The notes beneath the pieces are model-generated. The model ran no database searches. It saw nothing but the letters and a program-made list of their open reading frames with translations, and was not told the DNA's origin. A stretch of DNA of 64,000 nt from positions 1-64,000 of the forward strand of contig JAKVAQ010000026.1 in NCBI GenBank assembly GCA_022447665.1, written 5' to 3'. This DNA comes from Crocinitomicaceae bacterium. GTDB lineage: Bacteria > Bacteroidota > Bacteroidia > Flavobacteriales_D > Crocinitomicaceae. Shown here one piece after another: positions 45,886 to 55,338 of the stretch (position 1 is its first letter; every line of letters begins with the position of its first letter). A program made the translations under genes and the position numbers.

Positions 45886-46430
45886 AAAATGTAACTTTTT
45901 ATGATATTGAAGGACTCTTTAGTTTTGAGAACAATGTTTTTGGAGATGATAGGGGCTACTTCTTTGAAAGCTATAACAAGCGACTTTTTGATGAGTATGC
46001 TGGTCAGAACGTAGAATTTGTTCAAGACAATATTTCAAAGTCTTCAAAAGGAGTTTTAAGAGGTTTGCATTTTCAAGCTCCTCCATTTGCTCAAGCGAAA
46101 CTCGTGCGTGTAATTAAAGGGAGAGCACTAGATGTAGCAGTGGATATCAGAAAAGACTCACCAACCTATGGACAGCACATTGCTATTGAACTAACAGAGG
46201 ATAACTTTCTTAATTTTTTTGTTCCAAGAGGCTTTGCCCATGGTTTTGTCGCATTAGAGAACAATACAGTGTTTTCATATAAGTGTGATAATTTTTACAA
46301 TTCAGAAAGTGAGGATGGGATTCTTTGGAATGATGAATCTCTTTCAATTCAATGGGGAGTTAATGCTCCAATTATTTCAGCAAAAGATCAAGTAGCGAAG
46401 AAGTTTAGCCTATTTACTTCCCCGTTCTAG
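45882..46430 (+). CDS. rfbC: dTDP-4-dehydrorhamnose 3,5-epimerase
   Basis: The 182-residue length is normal. The cupin fold has the catalytic His63 in LRGLHFQ and the conserved tyrosines 133 and 139 in FSYKCDNFYN. The FFESYNKRLF and VPRGFAHGFVAL motifs are standard. It epimerises C3 and C5 of dTDP-4-keto-6-deoxyglucose on the way to dTDP-L-rhamnose. The rfbA, rfbB and rfbD genes are not in this window. It starts inside the last codons of the wzc-like gene (ATGA overlap). Confidence 0.95.
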   Translation: MKNVTFYDIEGLFSFENNVFGDDRGYFFESYNKRLFDEYAGQNVEFVQDNISKSSKGVLRGLHFQAPPFAQAKLVRVIKGRALDVAVDIRKDSPTYGQHIAIELTEDNFLNFFVPRGFAHGFVALENNTVFSYKCDNFYNSESEDGILWNDESLSIQWGVNAPIISAKDQVAKKFSLFTSPF

Positions 46431-46433
46431 TCA

Positions 46434-47537
46434 ATGAAAGAAACACTTATTTCCATATTAAACATTTTGGGTTTTTTATCAGGTTCTTTCGTGTTGAGCA
46501 TGGTAATAAATGCATTTTTTTTGAAATTTGCGAGGTCTTTAGGGATCAGAAATAAGAATCATTTAGACATTCGCTGGTCGAGCGTTTCGAAGCCTTCTTT
46601 GGGAGGTATTAGCTTCTATATCTCCTTTTTAATTGGCTTTATTTTTTACGCCATTATATTCGGTGAATCGGATGTGTTTCAAAACAAGGCCTTACTTGGT
46701 TTCTTTTTCTCCGTAACCCTCGCATTTTTTATGGGGCTGAGCGATGATGCCTATGATACACGACCATTAATAAAACTTACTGTACAAATTGCTTGTGGAG
46801 TTATATTAGTTCTAACAGGTAACGGTATTGAGCTTTTTTCAATTGATTGGCTGGATATTACACTCACTATTTTATGGGTAGTGGGGATGATGAATAGTAT
46901 AAACATGCTTGATAATATGGATGGCATTACTTCTCTGACTTCAGTGTTTATTATTCTAACCATTCTTGGGATATCAATTCCTTTTTCAATGACCGATAAT
47001 GTTTACCTCTTTCTAATGATCACAATTCTTGGGTGTTTGGGTGGTTTTTTATTTTTTAATTGGAATCCATCGAAAATGTTTATGGGCGATACTGGGTCAC
47101 AATTCCTTGGCGTTTTCTTGGCGTTTTTAGGAATTAAATTCCTTTGGAATGCAAATCTTCATTTAGGTGAAGTAGTGATTTTTAAAAACTTAACATTGGT
47201 CATGGTAACATTTATAGTACCATTAACGGATACTATTTTTGTCACAATAAACCGAATAAGTAAAGGGCAATCTCCTATGATTGGGGGTAAAGACCATACT
47301 ACTCATACATTATCTTACCAAGGATTAAGAGATAGACAAATAGGATATGTATTTTTATTCATGGCTCTAGCTTCCGCACTCATGGCGCAAATGATGGCAA
47401 AGTATCTCCCTCCAGAATCCTTAATGCTAACGCTTTTTTGGCTTTATTTCATTGTTAAACTAGTATTCTTCTTTCGTTTAAAGAAAACATTACAAGAGAA
47501 AGATAATTCTGAGGCAAAAAAGGAGTTAAATGATTAA
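46434..47537 (+). CDS. MraY/WecA-type undecaprenyl-phosphate sugar-1-phosphate transferase
   Basis: The 367-residue protein has about 10-11 membrane helices. The catalytic cytoplasmic loops are SDDAYDTRPLIK (aspartate pair), NMLDNMDGITSL and NWNPSKMFMGDTGSQFLG, matching the WecA/TagO/WbpL branch rather than MraY. It would start the repeat unit by moving a HexNAc-1-phosphate onto undecaprenyl phosphate. The gene is 3 bases behind rfbC. It is the likely initiating transferase of the glycan exported by the Wza/Wzc pair. Confidence 0.9.
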   Translation: MKETLISILNILGFLSGSFVLSMVINAFFLKFARSLGIRNKNHLDIRWSSVSKPSLGGISFYISFLIGFIFYAIIFGESDVFQNKALLGFFFSVTLAFFMGLSDDAYDTRPLIKLTVQIACGVILVLTGNGIELFSIDWLDITLTILWVVGMMNSINMLDNMDGITSLTSVFIILTILGISIPFSMTDNVYLFLMITILGCLGGFLFFNWNPSKMFMGDTGSQFLGVFLAFLGIKFLWNANLHLGEVVIFKNLTLVMVTFIVPLTDTIFVTINRISKGQSPMIGGKDHTTHTLSYQGLRDRQIGYVFLFMALASALMAQMMAKYLPPESLMLTLFWLYFIVKLVFFFRLKKTLQEKDNSEAKKELND

Positions 47538-47554
47538 TTTTGACTTGCTACATT

Positions 47555-50371
47555 ATGAGCAAGTCAAAAACTAAAAATCAAGAATTCATAGAAATCTACG
47601 GAGCTAAGGAACATAACCTTAAAAACGTGGATTTAAAGATCCCGAGAAATAAATTAGTTGTGTTCACTGGTTTGAGCGGTAGTGGTAAGTCCTCATTGGC
47701 TTTTGATACCATTTTTGCTGAAGGTCAAAGAAGGTATCTTGAAACTTTTTCAGCATACGCAAGACAGTTTATTGGAGGACTTGAAAGACCAGATGTTGAT
47801 GAGATTTTGGGCCTGAGTCCGGTGATTTCCATCGAACAGAAAACAGTGAATAGAAGTCCTAGGTCTACCGTAGGAACGGTTACTGAGATTTATGACTTTA
47901 TGAGGCTTCTATATGCGAGAGTGGCCGATGCATACTCCTACAACACGGGAGAAAAAATGGTGAAGTATAATGAGCAGCAAATTACCGAGCTTATACTCGA
48001 AAAGTTTGATGCCAAAAAAATAATGATTCTCGCACCCAAGGTTAAAGGTCGAAAAGGACATTATAGGGAACTCTTCGAATCAATATCAAAACTTGGCTTT
48101 ACTAAGGTGTATGTTGATAACGAGGTTCTTGAAATTAAAAAGGGGCTAAAACTAGATCGCTATAAAATTCATGATATAGATATTGTTGTAGATAGAATTG
48201 TACCTTCAGCAGATGGTAGAACGAGATTAGCAGAAGCAATTAAGAGTGCCCTTAAATACGGGCAAAACGTTGTAAGAGTCTTGGATGTGGAAACCAATAC
48301 TGTTATGCCATTCAGCCGCTTTTTAATGTGTCCTACAACGGGGATTTCCTACCCAGAGCCAGAACCTAATCTTTTTTCTTTCAATTCTCCTTACGGTGCA
48401 TGTCCTACCTGCAGTGGTTTAGGAACTGTTGCTGAAATTGATTTGAAAAAAGTTATACCAGACCCAAACAAATCAATAAAAGATGGTGGCTTTGAACCTT
48501 TAGGTAAGTTAAAGAATAACTGGATTGGAAATAAAATAGAGGAAATTCTGAATGCTTTCGGTTATAAACTAACGACCAAAATAAAGGATATCGATGATGC
48601 GGTTATCAGTAAATTGCTGAATGGATTTGAAGAAGTAATTCAGATAGAGGACAAGAATAAAAACTATTACTTTGATGGTTTGTCAAGCTATATTGTTCGT
48701 CAATTTCAGGACCAATCGTCCCCCGCAGCCAAACGTTGGGCCGAGAGTTTTATGAATAAGGTTACCTGTCCTGAATGTAACGGTACTCGACTAAAAAAGG
48801 ATTCTCAAAACTTTAAGATAGCAGGAAAAAGTATCGGTGATTTAGCGCACTTGAGTTTAGGAGAGGTTAATGAATGGTTTCAATCATTAGATAAAGAGCT
48901 TACGGAAAAACAATTAAAAATTGGACGCGAGGTTTTAAAGGAAATTCGTAGCAGACTTCAGTTTTTAATGGATGTTGGACTGCATTATTTAACTCTAAAT
49001 CGATCTGCAGCAACCTTATCGGGTGGTGAAGCACAGCGTATTCGTTTAGCGACACAAATTGGTTCAGAATTAGTTAATGTGCTTTATATATTAGATGAAC
49101 CCAGTATTGGTCTTCACCAAAGAGATAATGAACGGCTAATTAATTCTCTTAAAAGACTAAGAGACGGCGGTAACTCGGTGATTGTAGTTGAGCATGATAA
49201 AGAAATGATGGAAGAATCCGATTTCATTGTTGATATTGGTCCAGGAGCAGGAGTTTTTGGAGGGAACATTGAATTCGCCTCAGATTTTAAGGAATTAACT
49301 GCCGGAAATAGTACAACTGCGAAATACCTAAAAGGTGAACTAAAAATAGATATACCCAAGAAACGTCGTACAGGCAGCAAGAAATATTTAGAGCTAAAGG
49401 GAGCTTCAGGAAATAACCTAAAGAACACTGATCTTAAAATTCCTCTAGGGACATTAACCTGCGTTACAGGAGTATCTGGAAGTGGTAAGTCAAGTTTGGT
49501 GAATCACACGTTGTATCCAATCTTGAATCAACATATTTATAAGGGTGTCAAGAAACCTCTTCCATATAAGTCAATCAAAGGTTTGGAGCATGTTGATAAG
49601 GTAATTGCTATAGACCAATCACCAATAGGTAGAACACCACGATCTAATCCTGCAACTTATACTGGTCTATTTTCAGAGGTGCGTACATTATTCACAAATA
49701 CTACTGAAGCAAAAATTAGGGGATATAAACCAGGACGATTCAGCTTTAATGTTAAGGGAGGGAGGTGCGAAACATGCAAAGGAGCTGGAGTTCGAGTGGT
49801 TGAAATGAATTTCTTGCCTGATGTACATGTGGAATGTGAAGATTGTCAAGGGAAACGATACAATAGAGAAACTCTAGAAGTTAGGTATAAGAGCAAGAAT
49901 ATTAATGATGTCCTTGAAATGACTATCGAGGACGCAGTTAAATTTTTTGAGCCTATTCCAAAAATTCATGCTAAACTAGAAACCTTAATGTCCGTTGGCT
50001 TAGGCTATATTAAACTCGGACAACCTTCAACAACTCTTTCTGGTGGTGAAGCGCAAAGAATAAAATTAGCAACTGAATTGTCTAAGAGAAGTACAGGTAG
50101 CACTTTTTATATTTTAGACGAACCCTCTACAGGATTGCATTTTGAAGATATTAGAATGCTGTTGGATGTTTTGCAGCGCTTAGTGGATGGAGGCAATACT
50201 GTACTCGTAATTGAACATAACTTAGACATTGTTAAGGTTGCAGATTATATTGTGGATATTGGACCGGATGGAGGCAAAAATGGAGGAGAAGTTGTTGGCT
50301 TTGGGACTCCTGAGAATTTCGTTAAGAAGTATAAGACTGAAACGAGCAGGTACCTTGAAAAAGAACTCTAA
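47555..50371 (+). CDS. uvrA: excinuclease ABC subunit A
   Basis: I use the ATG at 47555 (938 residues), not a TTG five codons upstream. There are two ABC ATPase units: Walker A GLSGSGKSS and GVSGSGKSS; signatures LSGGEAQRIRLA and LSGGEAQRIKLA. Zinc modules include CPTCSGLG with CPECNGTR, and CETCKGAG with CEDCQGKR. It finds bulky DNA lesions with UvrB in nucleotide excision repair. It lies 17 bases after the WecA-like gene, so it can be read from the polysaccharide operon; no terminator separates them. Confidence 0.97.
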   Translation: MSKSKTKNQEFIEIYGAKEHNLKNVDLKIPRNKLVVFTGLSGSGKSSLAFDTIFAEGQRRYLETFSAYARQFIGGLERPDVDEILGLSPVISIEQKTVNRSPRSTVGTVTEIYDFMRLLYARVADAYSYNTGEKMVKYNEQQITELILEKFDAKKIMILAPKVKGRKGHYRELFESISKLGFTKVYVDNEVLEIKKGLKLDRYKIHDIDIVVDRIVPSADGRTRLAEAIKSALKYGQNVVRVLDVETNTVMPFSRFLMCPTTGISYPEPEPNLFSFNSPYGACPTCSGLGTVAEIDLKKVIPDPNKSIKDGGFEPLGKLKNNWIGNKIEEILNAFGYKLTTKIKDIDDAVISKLLNGFEEVIQIEDKNKNYYFDGLSSYIVRQFQDQSSPAAKRWAESFMNKVTCPECNGTRLKKDSQNFKIAGKSIGDLAHLSLGEVNEWFQSLDKELTEKQLKIGREVLKEIRSRLQFLMDVGLHYLTLNRSAATLSGGEAQRIRLATQIGSELVNVLYILDEPSIGLHQRDNERLINSLKRLRDGGNSVIVVEHDKEMMEESDFIVDIGPGAGVFGGNIEFASDFKELTAGNSTTAKYLKGELKIDIPKKRRTGSKKYLELKGASGNNLKNTDLKIPLGTLTCVTGVSGSGKSSLVNHTLYPILNQHIYKGVKKPLPYKSIKGLEHVDKVIAIDQSPIGRTPRSNPATYTGLFSEVRTLFTNTTEAKIRGYKPGRFSFNVKGGRCETCKGAGVRVVEMNFLPDVHVECEDCQGKRYNRETLEVRYKSKNINDVLEMTIEDAVKFFEPIPKIHAKLETLMSVGLGYIKLGQPSTTLSGGEAQRIKLATELSKRSTGSTFYILDEPSTGLHFEDIRMLLDVLQRLVDGGNTVLVIEHNLDIVKVADYIVDIGPDGGKNGGEVVGFGTPENFVKKYKTETSRYLEKEL

Positions 50372-50419
50372 AACTATTTTGGTATAATATTCGTACAACC
50401 TTCCCTAAGATCACTTGTA

Positions 50420-51106
50420 ATGAGGTTATTGTCAGTTATATTCTTTTTGTCGTTTGCTCTGAGTTCATTAGGGCAGAAGTATAGATTGATTGATTCAAAT
50501 AAAGAATTTGTCAAAATCCGTAAAACCTCTCAATTCATTCCTCTGCATGAAGACTATGAAATTTCTGAGAGAAATTATATAGCAACTTATAAGGTTACTT
50601 TTGACTCTGTTATAAATAAATCCATACTGGGAATCTTTCATGAATTAAGAGAAAAATGTCAACGCTTTGGAGGCAATTCATTCCGAGTTGTAGGTTCTGA
50701 TATTTACAAAAAAGGTAAGGATAAGTTTATTGAGGTTAAGTTTTATTTTTTAGAATTGGAGAACTTTAATAAAAATGAAAAGCTCTACTATTCTACAGAG
50801 GTTTACCTAATGGGATACTTAGGTCATCATCAAAATATTCATGGGTATAAAGTGAGGTACAATGATGAAGAGTTTATTTTACAAGAACTTCGCTATAAAA
50901 AATTTGAGCCGGAAGAAGGAGAGAGTGTTATTATAAAGCTCGGCCGAGGAATGAGGGGAACAGAATATACATTTACAGCAAAGTCAGGTGTTTTACCACG
51001 TTACTTCTATTTTGAGATGGTTACGGGTTCTTTCTACAACAGTCTTATCGCTGAATACGATCATAACTTCGGTGAATTCCTAAAGTCGATACTTAATCCT
51101 GAGTAA
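50420..51106 (+). CDS. exported protein of unknown function
   Basis: The 228-residue protein has a signal peptide (about 1-18, ending SSLGQ). The mature part is rich in charged residues and mixed helix/strand, with no cysteine pair of note and no recognisable catalytic motif. A strand-helix block near 60-105 (VINKSILGIFHELREKC) may be the core. It sits 48 bases after uvrA and its expression may depend on that operon. I could not place it in a family. Confidence 0.6.
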   Translation: MRLLSVIFFLSFALSSLGQKYRLIDSNKEFVKIRKTSQFIPLHEDYEISERNYIATYKVTFDSVINKSILGIFHELREKCQRFGGNSFRVVGSDIYKKGKDKFIEVKFYFLELENFNKNEKLYYSTEVYLMGYLGHHQNIHGYKVRYNDEEFILQELRYKKFEPEEGESVIIKLGRGMRGTEYTFTAKSGVLPRYFYFEMVTGSFYNSLIAEYDHNFGEFLKSILNPE

Positions 51107-51207
51107 TCGTTCAATATTTCTTCTGTAAAATAACAATCTGTTAAAAAAAAATCTACTGTATTGGTAGATCATTTCAAACCTCTTATATTCGCCCTAAAAT
51201 ACTGAGT

Positions 51208-53169
51208 ATGCGAAATATTTTACTTCTATCTTTTTTATGGGCTACTTATTTACTTGCCCAAGGCCCAGCATATGATTGGACAGTGCAATTAACCGCAGTT
51301 GCCAATACATCACCTTTTTCAATTACCCTTGATTTTCATACGACTGAAACAGCTGGTACTGACTACCATATATTTAGAAAAGAAAAAGGAGCAAACGGTT
51401 GGGGTACAGCTATTGCAATACTGCCTACCACCGCATCAACGTATGATGACCCTACCGTTACGGAAGGTACTTCTTATGAGTATTTTGTACAAAGAAGGAC
51501 AGGAGGAACGATTCATTCTTGGGGATATATTGCAACAAGTATTATGGGAGAACTACCTGCCAATAGAGGTAATATTCTAGTCTTGGTTGACTCAACGCAC
51601 ATTGTTGATTTAGAGGGTAAACTCGATACCTTAGAGCAAGACTTGTACAATGACGGATGGATGCCAAATATCGTAGGAGTTGGAGCAACGGCTACTGTTC
51701 CCGATGTAAAAGGAATTGTTCAAATAGAAAATGCAAGCGTACCGAATTTACAAGCCCTTTACATCATTGGACATGTGGCAGTTCCATATTCTGGAAACTT
51801 GTATCCAGATGCACATACAGACCATGAAGGGGCTTGGCCTGCCGACGTTTATTATGGAGATATGGATGGGCTATGGTCTGATTTTTCTGTAGACAATACG
51901 GTGGCATCCGATTCGAGAAACCACAATGTTCCTGGTGATGGTAAGTTTGACCAATCCAAAGTTCCAGGTGCGATCGAGTTGCAAGTTTGTCGGGTTGATT
52001 TTCATGATCTTCCAGCATATTCAGAATCTGAATTAGATTTATTGAAGGCGTATTTAGATCGCGCTCATGAGTTTAAAATTGGGGAGTATGTACCAGAAGA
52101 AAGAGCACTTTTTGATCAAGGAAGTTTTTCTGGAATGGCAGAGGGCTTCGCACAAAATGCCCTGAGAAATTTCGTGCCTATGTTTGATACTACTAATATA
52201 GATGAGATTGATTACTTCACAAACTTAACATCCGAGAGCTACTTATGGTCGTACGGTTGTGGACCAGGGTCGCATACTTCTGCAGGTAGCTTAGACGGAG
52301 GAACTAGTTTAACTTCGGCTGAATTGGCTGGAACGCCAATGCAAACTACATTTACTATGTTGTTTGGTTCTTATTTTGGTGATTGGGATAGATCCAATAA
52401 TTTGTTGAGAGCAGTTTTAGCAAACGGTAAAACACTTTCTATTTCGTGGGCTGGCAGACCAAACTGGCATTACCACACCATGGCAATGGGAGATAATATT
52501 GGATTGGCTGCTAGAATGTCGATGGATGAGCTCGGGGATTATATATCACTCACGCTTGCCGGTGGTTTTGTTACCGGAGAAGGTGTTCATGTAGCCCAGC
52601 TTGGAGATCCTAGCTTAAGAATGTATTACATTCAGCCTCCTTCAGATCTTACGGTAACAAACGTATCAAATATAGCCGAATTAACATGGACTGCGAGTGC
52701 CGACGGAACAATAGATGGCTACAACGTATACCGAAGAACTTCTTCTACGTTGTGGGAAAAAGTAAACACTTCATTAATAGTAGGAACAAGCTATTCCGAT
52801 GCAACAATCGCAACTGCTGGAGATAATGAGTTTATGGTGAAGGCCGTTAAGCTTAAAACGAATGCGAGTGGTACATTTTTCAACGAAAGTTTAGGAACTA
52901 CAGGTACCGCTTTGTTTACAGTGAGTGACCAGATTCAGAAAGAAATCGAGATCGCAATTTTTCCTAATCCTACAAGTGATTTCGTACAAATAGAAGTGGA
53001 AGGTTTAGAACTAGTTAGAGTATTCTCTTTAAATGGGGTACTAGTAAGCGCACACCAAGTCGCAGGTAATACTTACAAATTGGATTTCTCTGGACTGAGC
53101 AGCGGTGTTTATGTTGTTGAAGTGAATACAGCTTTTGGAACTGTTCAACGCAAAATCTCAAAACTCTAA
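51208..53169 (+). CDS. type IX secretion substrate with C25-like middle domain
   Basis: The 653-residue protein has a signal peptide (1-18). A fibronectin III-like domain lies at about 24-110. The middle region (about 125-470) has LYIIGHVAVPYSG, WPADVYYGDMDG and CRVDFHDLPAYSESELDLLK, which resemble gingipain-type C25 peptidases. The usual catalytic His and Cys positions look altered (YGCGPGSH and LFGSYFGDW). A second FN3-like domain follows at about 475-560. The C-terminus, from FPNPT at 585-589 to RKISKL, is a type A T9SS sorting domain. The protein should be secreted across the outer membrane and anchored or released there. Confidence 0.8.
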   Translation: MRNILLLSFLWATYLLAQGPAYDWTVQLTAVANTSPFSITLDFHTTETAGTDYHIFRKEKGANGWGTAIAILPTTASTYDDPTVTEGTSYEYFVQRRTGGTIHSWGYIATSIMGELPANRGNILVLVDSTHIVDLEGKLDTLEQDLYNDGWMPNIVGVGATATVPDVKGIVQIENASVPNLQALYIIGHVAVPYSGNLYPDAHTDHEGAWPADVYYGDMDGLWSDFSVDNTVASDSRNHNVPGDGKFDQSKVPGAIELQVCRVDFHDLPAYSESELDLLKAYLDRAHEFKIGEYVPEERALFDQGSFSGMAEGFAQNALRNFVPMFDTTNIDEIDYFTNLTSESYLWSYGCGPGSHTSAGSLDGGTSLTSAELAGTPMQTTFTMLFGSYFGDWDRSNNLLRAVLANGKTLSISWAGRPNWHYHTMAMGDNIGLAARMSMDELGDYISLTLAGGFVTGEGVHVAQLGDPSLRMYYIQPPSDLTVTNVSNIAELTWTASADGTIDGYNVYRRTSSTLWEKVNTSLIVGTSYSDATIATAGDNEFMVKAVKLKTNASGTFFNESLGTTGTALFTVSDQIQKEIEIAIFPNPTSDFVQIEVEGLELVRVFSLNGVLVSAHQVAGNTYKLDFSGLSSGVYVVEVNTAFGTVQRKISKL

Positions 53170-53240
53170 AAAGTTGAGGTGTTCGAAGAACTAACTTAAG
53201 ACTGCCAAGAAAATCATTGTTTTTGAGTGTAAGTTAATTG

Positions 53241-53248
53241 TATATTTG
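53241..53248 (+). promoter_or_regulatory. TAnnTTTG promoter with -33 TTG for the 255-codon gene
   Basis: TATATTTG ends 8 bases before the ATG at 53257. A TTG at 53217-53219 is 21 bases upstream of it, within the usual 17-23 range. Confidence 0.55.
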
Positions 53249-53256
53249 CCGCGAAA

Positions 53257-54024
53257 ATGAAAAAGTTAGCCTTAGTATTCGCCTTGTTATTAGTCTTTAA
53301 CGCGGTTTCTGCGCAAGAAAAGAGTCGACTTATTGGTCATTGGAAGGGAATTCAAATGTTTCAAGATGAATCATCATATGATGGGGAAACAATCTATCTT
53401 CCAAATTCAGACTATATGGTTATTGATGCCAATACCGTTCATGTTTATTTCTATCCTTACTATAAAAGTGATGCGTTTGAAATGTTCGTAAAGGATGATG
53501 AAATTCGGTACAAGATTAATGGGAAAAGAATAGAAAGTAAATTCGAATTTAGATCTGATACTCTTGTACTAACAATGAATTTTATCAATAAGAAATTTAT
53601 TAAAATGTACGAGCCTGCTAGTTTGGATTCTGAGGTTCTAGCTGAATTGGATGAGTTTGGGTTTAATCCTAGTAGTTTAATGAATGAATACGAACTTGAT
53701 ACTTTTCATGATGATTATAAAATTGGTTTTAAGGATTATGATGAGTTAAATTTTGACCTTATTTATAACATTCAATTCCTAAATGATAAAGAAGTCAAAA
53801 TCAATAAAGGAAAAGCTGTTTCATTTTCACGCGGTTACCATACTATTAGATTCATTTATGAAAATCAACCACATCAATTCATGATTGCGCATGCAGAGGG
53901 TACACAACGATTGGCGATTATTCCTACAAGCGATTGTAGGTGCGATTCATTAGTGGTTCCTTACATTGCTTCGAGCTGGGGAGATAGGATTAGAAAGTCT
54001 ATTATTGATTACGAAAATTACTAG
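53257..54024 (+). CDS. exported protein, possibly lipocalin-like
   Basis: The 255-residue protein has a signal peptide (1-19, ending VSAQ). It continues with RLIGHWKGIQMF, a G-x-W strand typical of lipocalin-like domains, and a run of alternating strands to about 120. The second half (about 140-250) holds another strand-rich region with CRCDS near the end. No enzyme motif is seen, so the function is unknown. The end overlaps the convergent acyltransferase gene by 23 bases. Confidence 0.6.
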   Translation: MKKLALVFALLLVFNAVSAQEKSRLIGHWKGIQMFQDESSYDGETIYLPNSDYMVIDANTVHVYFYPYYKSDAFEMFVKDDEIRYKINGKRIESKFEFRSDTLVLTMNFINKKFIKMYEPASLDSEVLAELDEFGFNPSSLMNEYELDTFHDDYKIGFKDYDELNFDLIYNIQFLNDKEVKINKGKAVSFSRGYHTIRFIYENQPHQFMIAHAEGTQRLAIIPTSDCRCDSLVVPYIASSWGDRIRKSIIDYENY

Positions 54025-55333
54025 TTAGAATCTTTTCTTGAAAGTATAAAAGGCGCTCGAACAAGTCTTTTAAACGAGTATCATATTCGGCCTTTACTCT
54101 AGATTCACCCTTTAATTTTCTCGTACTACCATTAACTTCCATGAGTTTGCCAATCAGGTTGGAGTAGAGTAATGCATAGATTCCAAAGGAGTAAGCGACG
54201 AATGGAATAAATAAAGCCCAAAAACTTATTAAGGTAAATCCAAGTGCCAATGCCATTATTAAGTACCAGAATGTGAAGATTAACATGCCAGCGGCTAACG
54301 AAACAGCCCCAAAAAATGTCTCGCTTAGTTTAAGTTTATTGTTTAATACGCCAACCAATTTATAAGGAATCCAATTCGTGAGAAGTCCAATGAGGAAAAG
54401 AGGAGCACCGAAAATTGCTATAAACCAAGTTTTAAAAGTGTTTATTTTCTTGTGCAACGCTTCAGCTTTTAAAGAAATTCCTTCACGATTCATAAACCTA
54501 TAGAACTCTTTTGTTTTCTCCTTTAAGGCAATCGTTTTTTCTTCTTCTTTATCAATAAACTCATTCAAAAAAGAGTTGAGTCTTTTTAGAATTAAAAAAT
54601 TATCCTCCTCGTTGTGTGGTGATGTTGACTTGAAGTGCCTAAGTAATTCTGAAACTTGTTTAATGAACTCAGAATTTTCAATTTCTTCAATATGAAGTAC
54701 CGAACCTTCAAGTTTTTCTCTTATCTCGACCATTAAAGCTCTGATTTGATCAGTTTCTTCATCATGTTTATTGATCACGCTCTTTACGGAGATGGGTTCC
54801 GAAACATTGATTAATAGGTTGGATCTAAACTTATGTGGGTTGGAGTAGTTAAGGCCTATTGATAAGATTTTAAGGTCTAGTTCATTGCTAGAGGCTTTTT
54901 CTGCACCAATTGCTATTCGGGCTACACCTGTTTTTAAGGGATGCAGATGGTCAGAAGTGACACTTACTCCTTCAGGAAAGATAAGTAGTGATTTTCCACT
55001 GCCTAAATGCTTATAGCAATAGTCAAACATGTTTTTATTCTTATGACTATCCTTAGGTTTTGTTGAAGGACGATAAACGGGTATCATATGAAAGAAGCGC
55101 TGAAAAAACATTTTCTGGAATCCTTTTCCCATGTATTCGGCAGCAGCAATGAAAAAGAGTTTGAATCTAAGGATTACCGCGAGTATTATGGGGTCCATAA
55201 ATGTGCTGGGATGATTAGCAACAACTATGACAGGCTCCTTTTGAGTAAGGTTTTCTTTACCAGTGATTTCAAGATTTTTGAAATAAGAAAATACGGTAAC
55301 GCGACTTAATATTTTGAGTAAACTATAAAGCAA
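54002..55333 (-). CDS. PlsC-type 1-acylglycerol-3-phosphate acyltransferase family protein
   Basis: The 443-residue protein has the acyltransferase motif NHPSTFMD (His41 and Asp47, the H-x5-D-like catalytic pair of this family) and the acceptor-binding LIFPEGVS near 115-122. The C-terminal half has helical charged sequence, then membrane helices at about 300-320 and 345-400, so the protein is longer than plain PlsC. It acylates a lysophospholipid or related acceptor. The start is TTG at 55333, 5 bases behind the stop of the giant GAF-phosphatase gene, so the two are co-transcribed. Confidence 0.82.
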   Translation of the reverse strand: MLYSLLKILSRVTVFSYFKNLEITGKENLTQKEPVIVVANHPSTFMDPIILAVILRFKLFFIAAAEYMGKGFQKMFFQRFFHMIPVYRPSTKPKDSHKNKNMFDYCYKHLGSGKSLLIFPEGVSVTSDHLHPLKTGVARIAIGAEKASSNELDLKILSIGLNYSNPHKFRSNLLINVSEPISVKSVINKHDEETDQIRALMVEIREKLEGSVLHIEEIENSEFIKQVSELLRHFKSTSPHNEEDNFLILKRLNSFLNEFIDKEEEKTIALKEKTKEFYRFMNREGISLKAEALHKKINTFKTWFIAIFGAPLFLIGLLTNWIPYKLVGVLNNKLKLSETFFGAVSLAAGMLIFTFWYLIMALALGFTLISFWALFIPFVAYSFGIYALLYSNLIGKLMEVNGSTRKLKGESRVKAEYDTRLKDLFERLLYFQEKILTSNFRNQ

Positions 55334-55338
55334 AAAGA

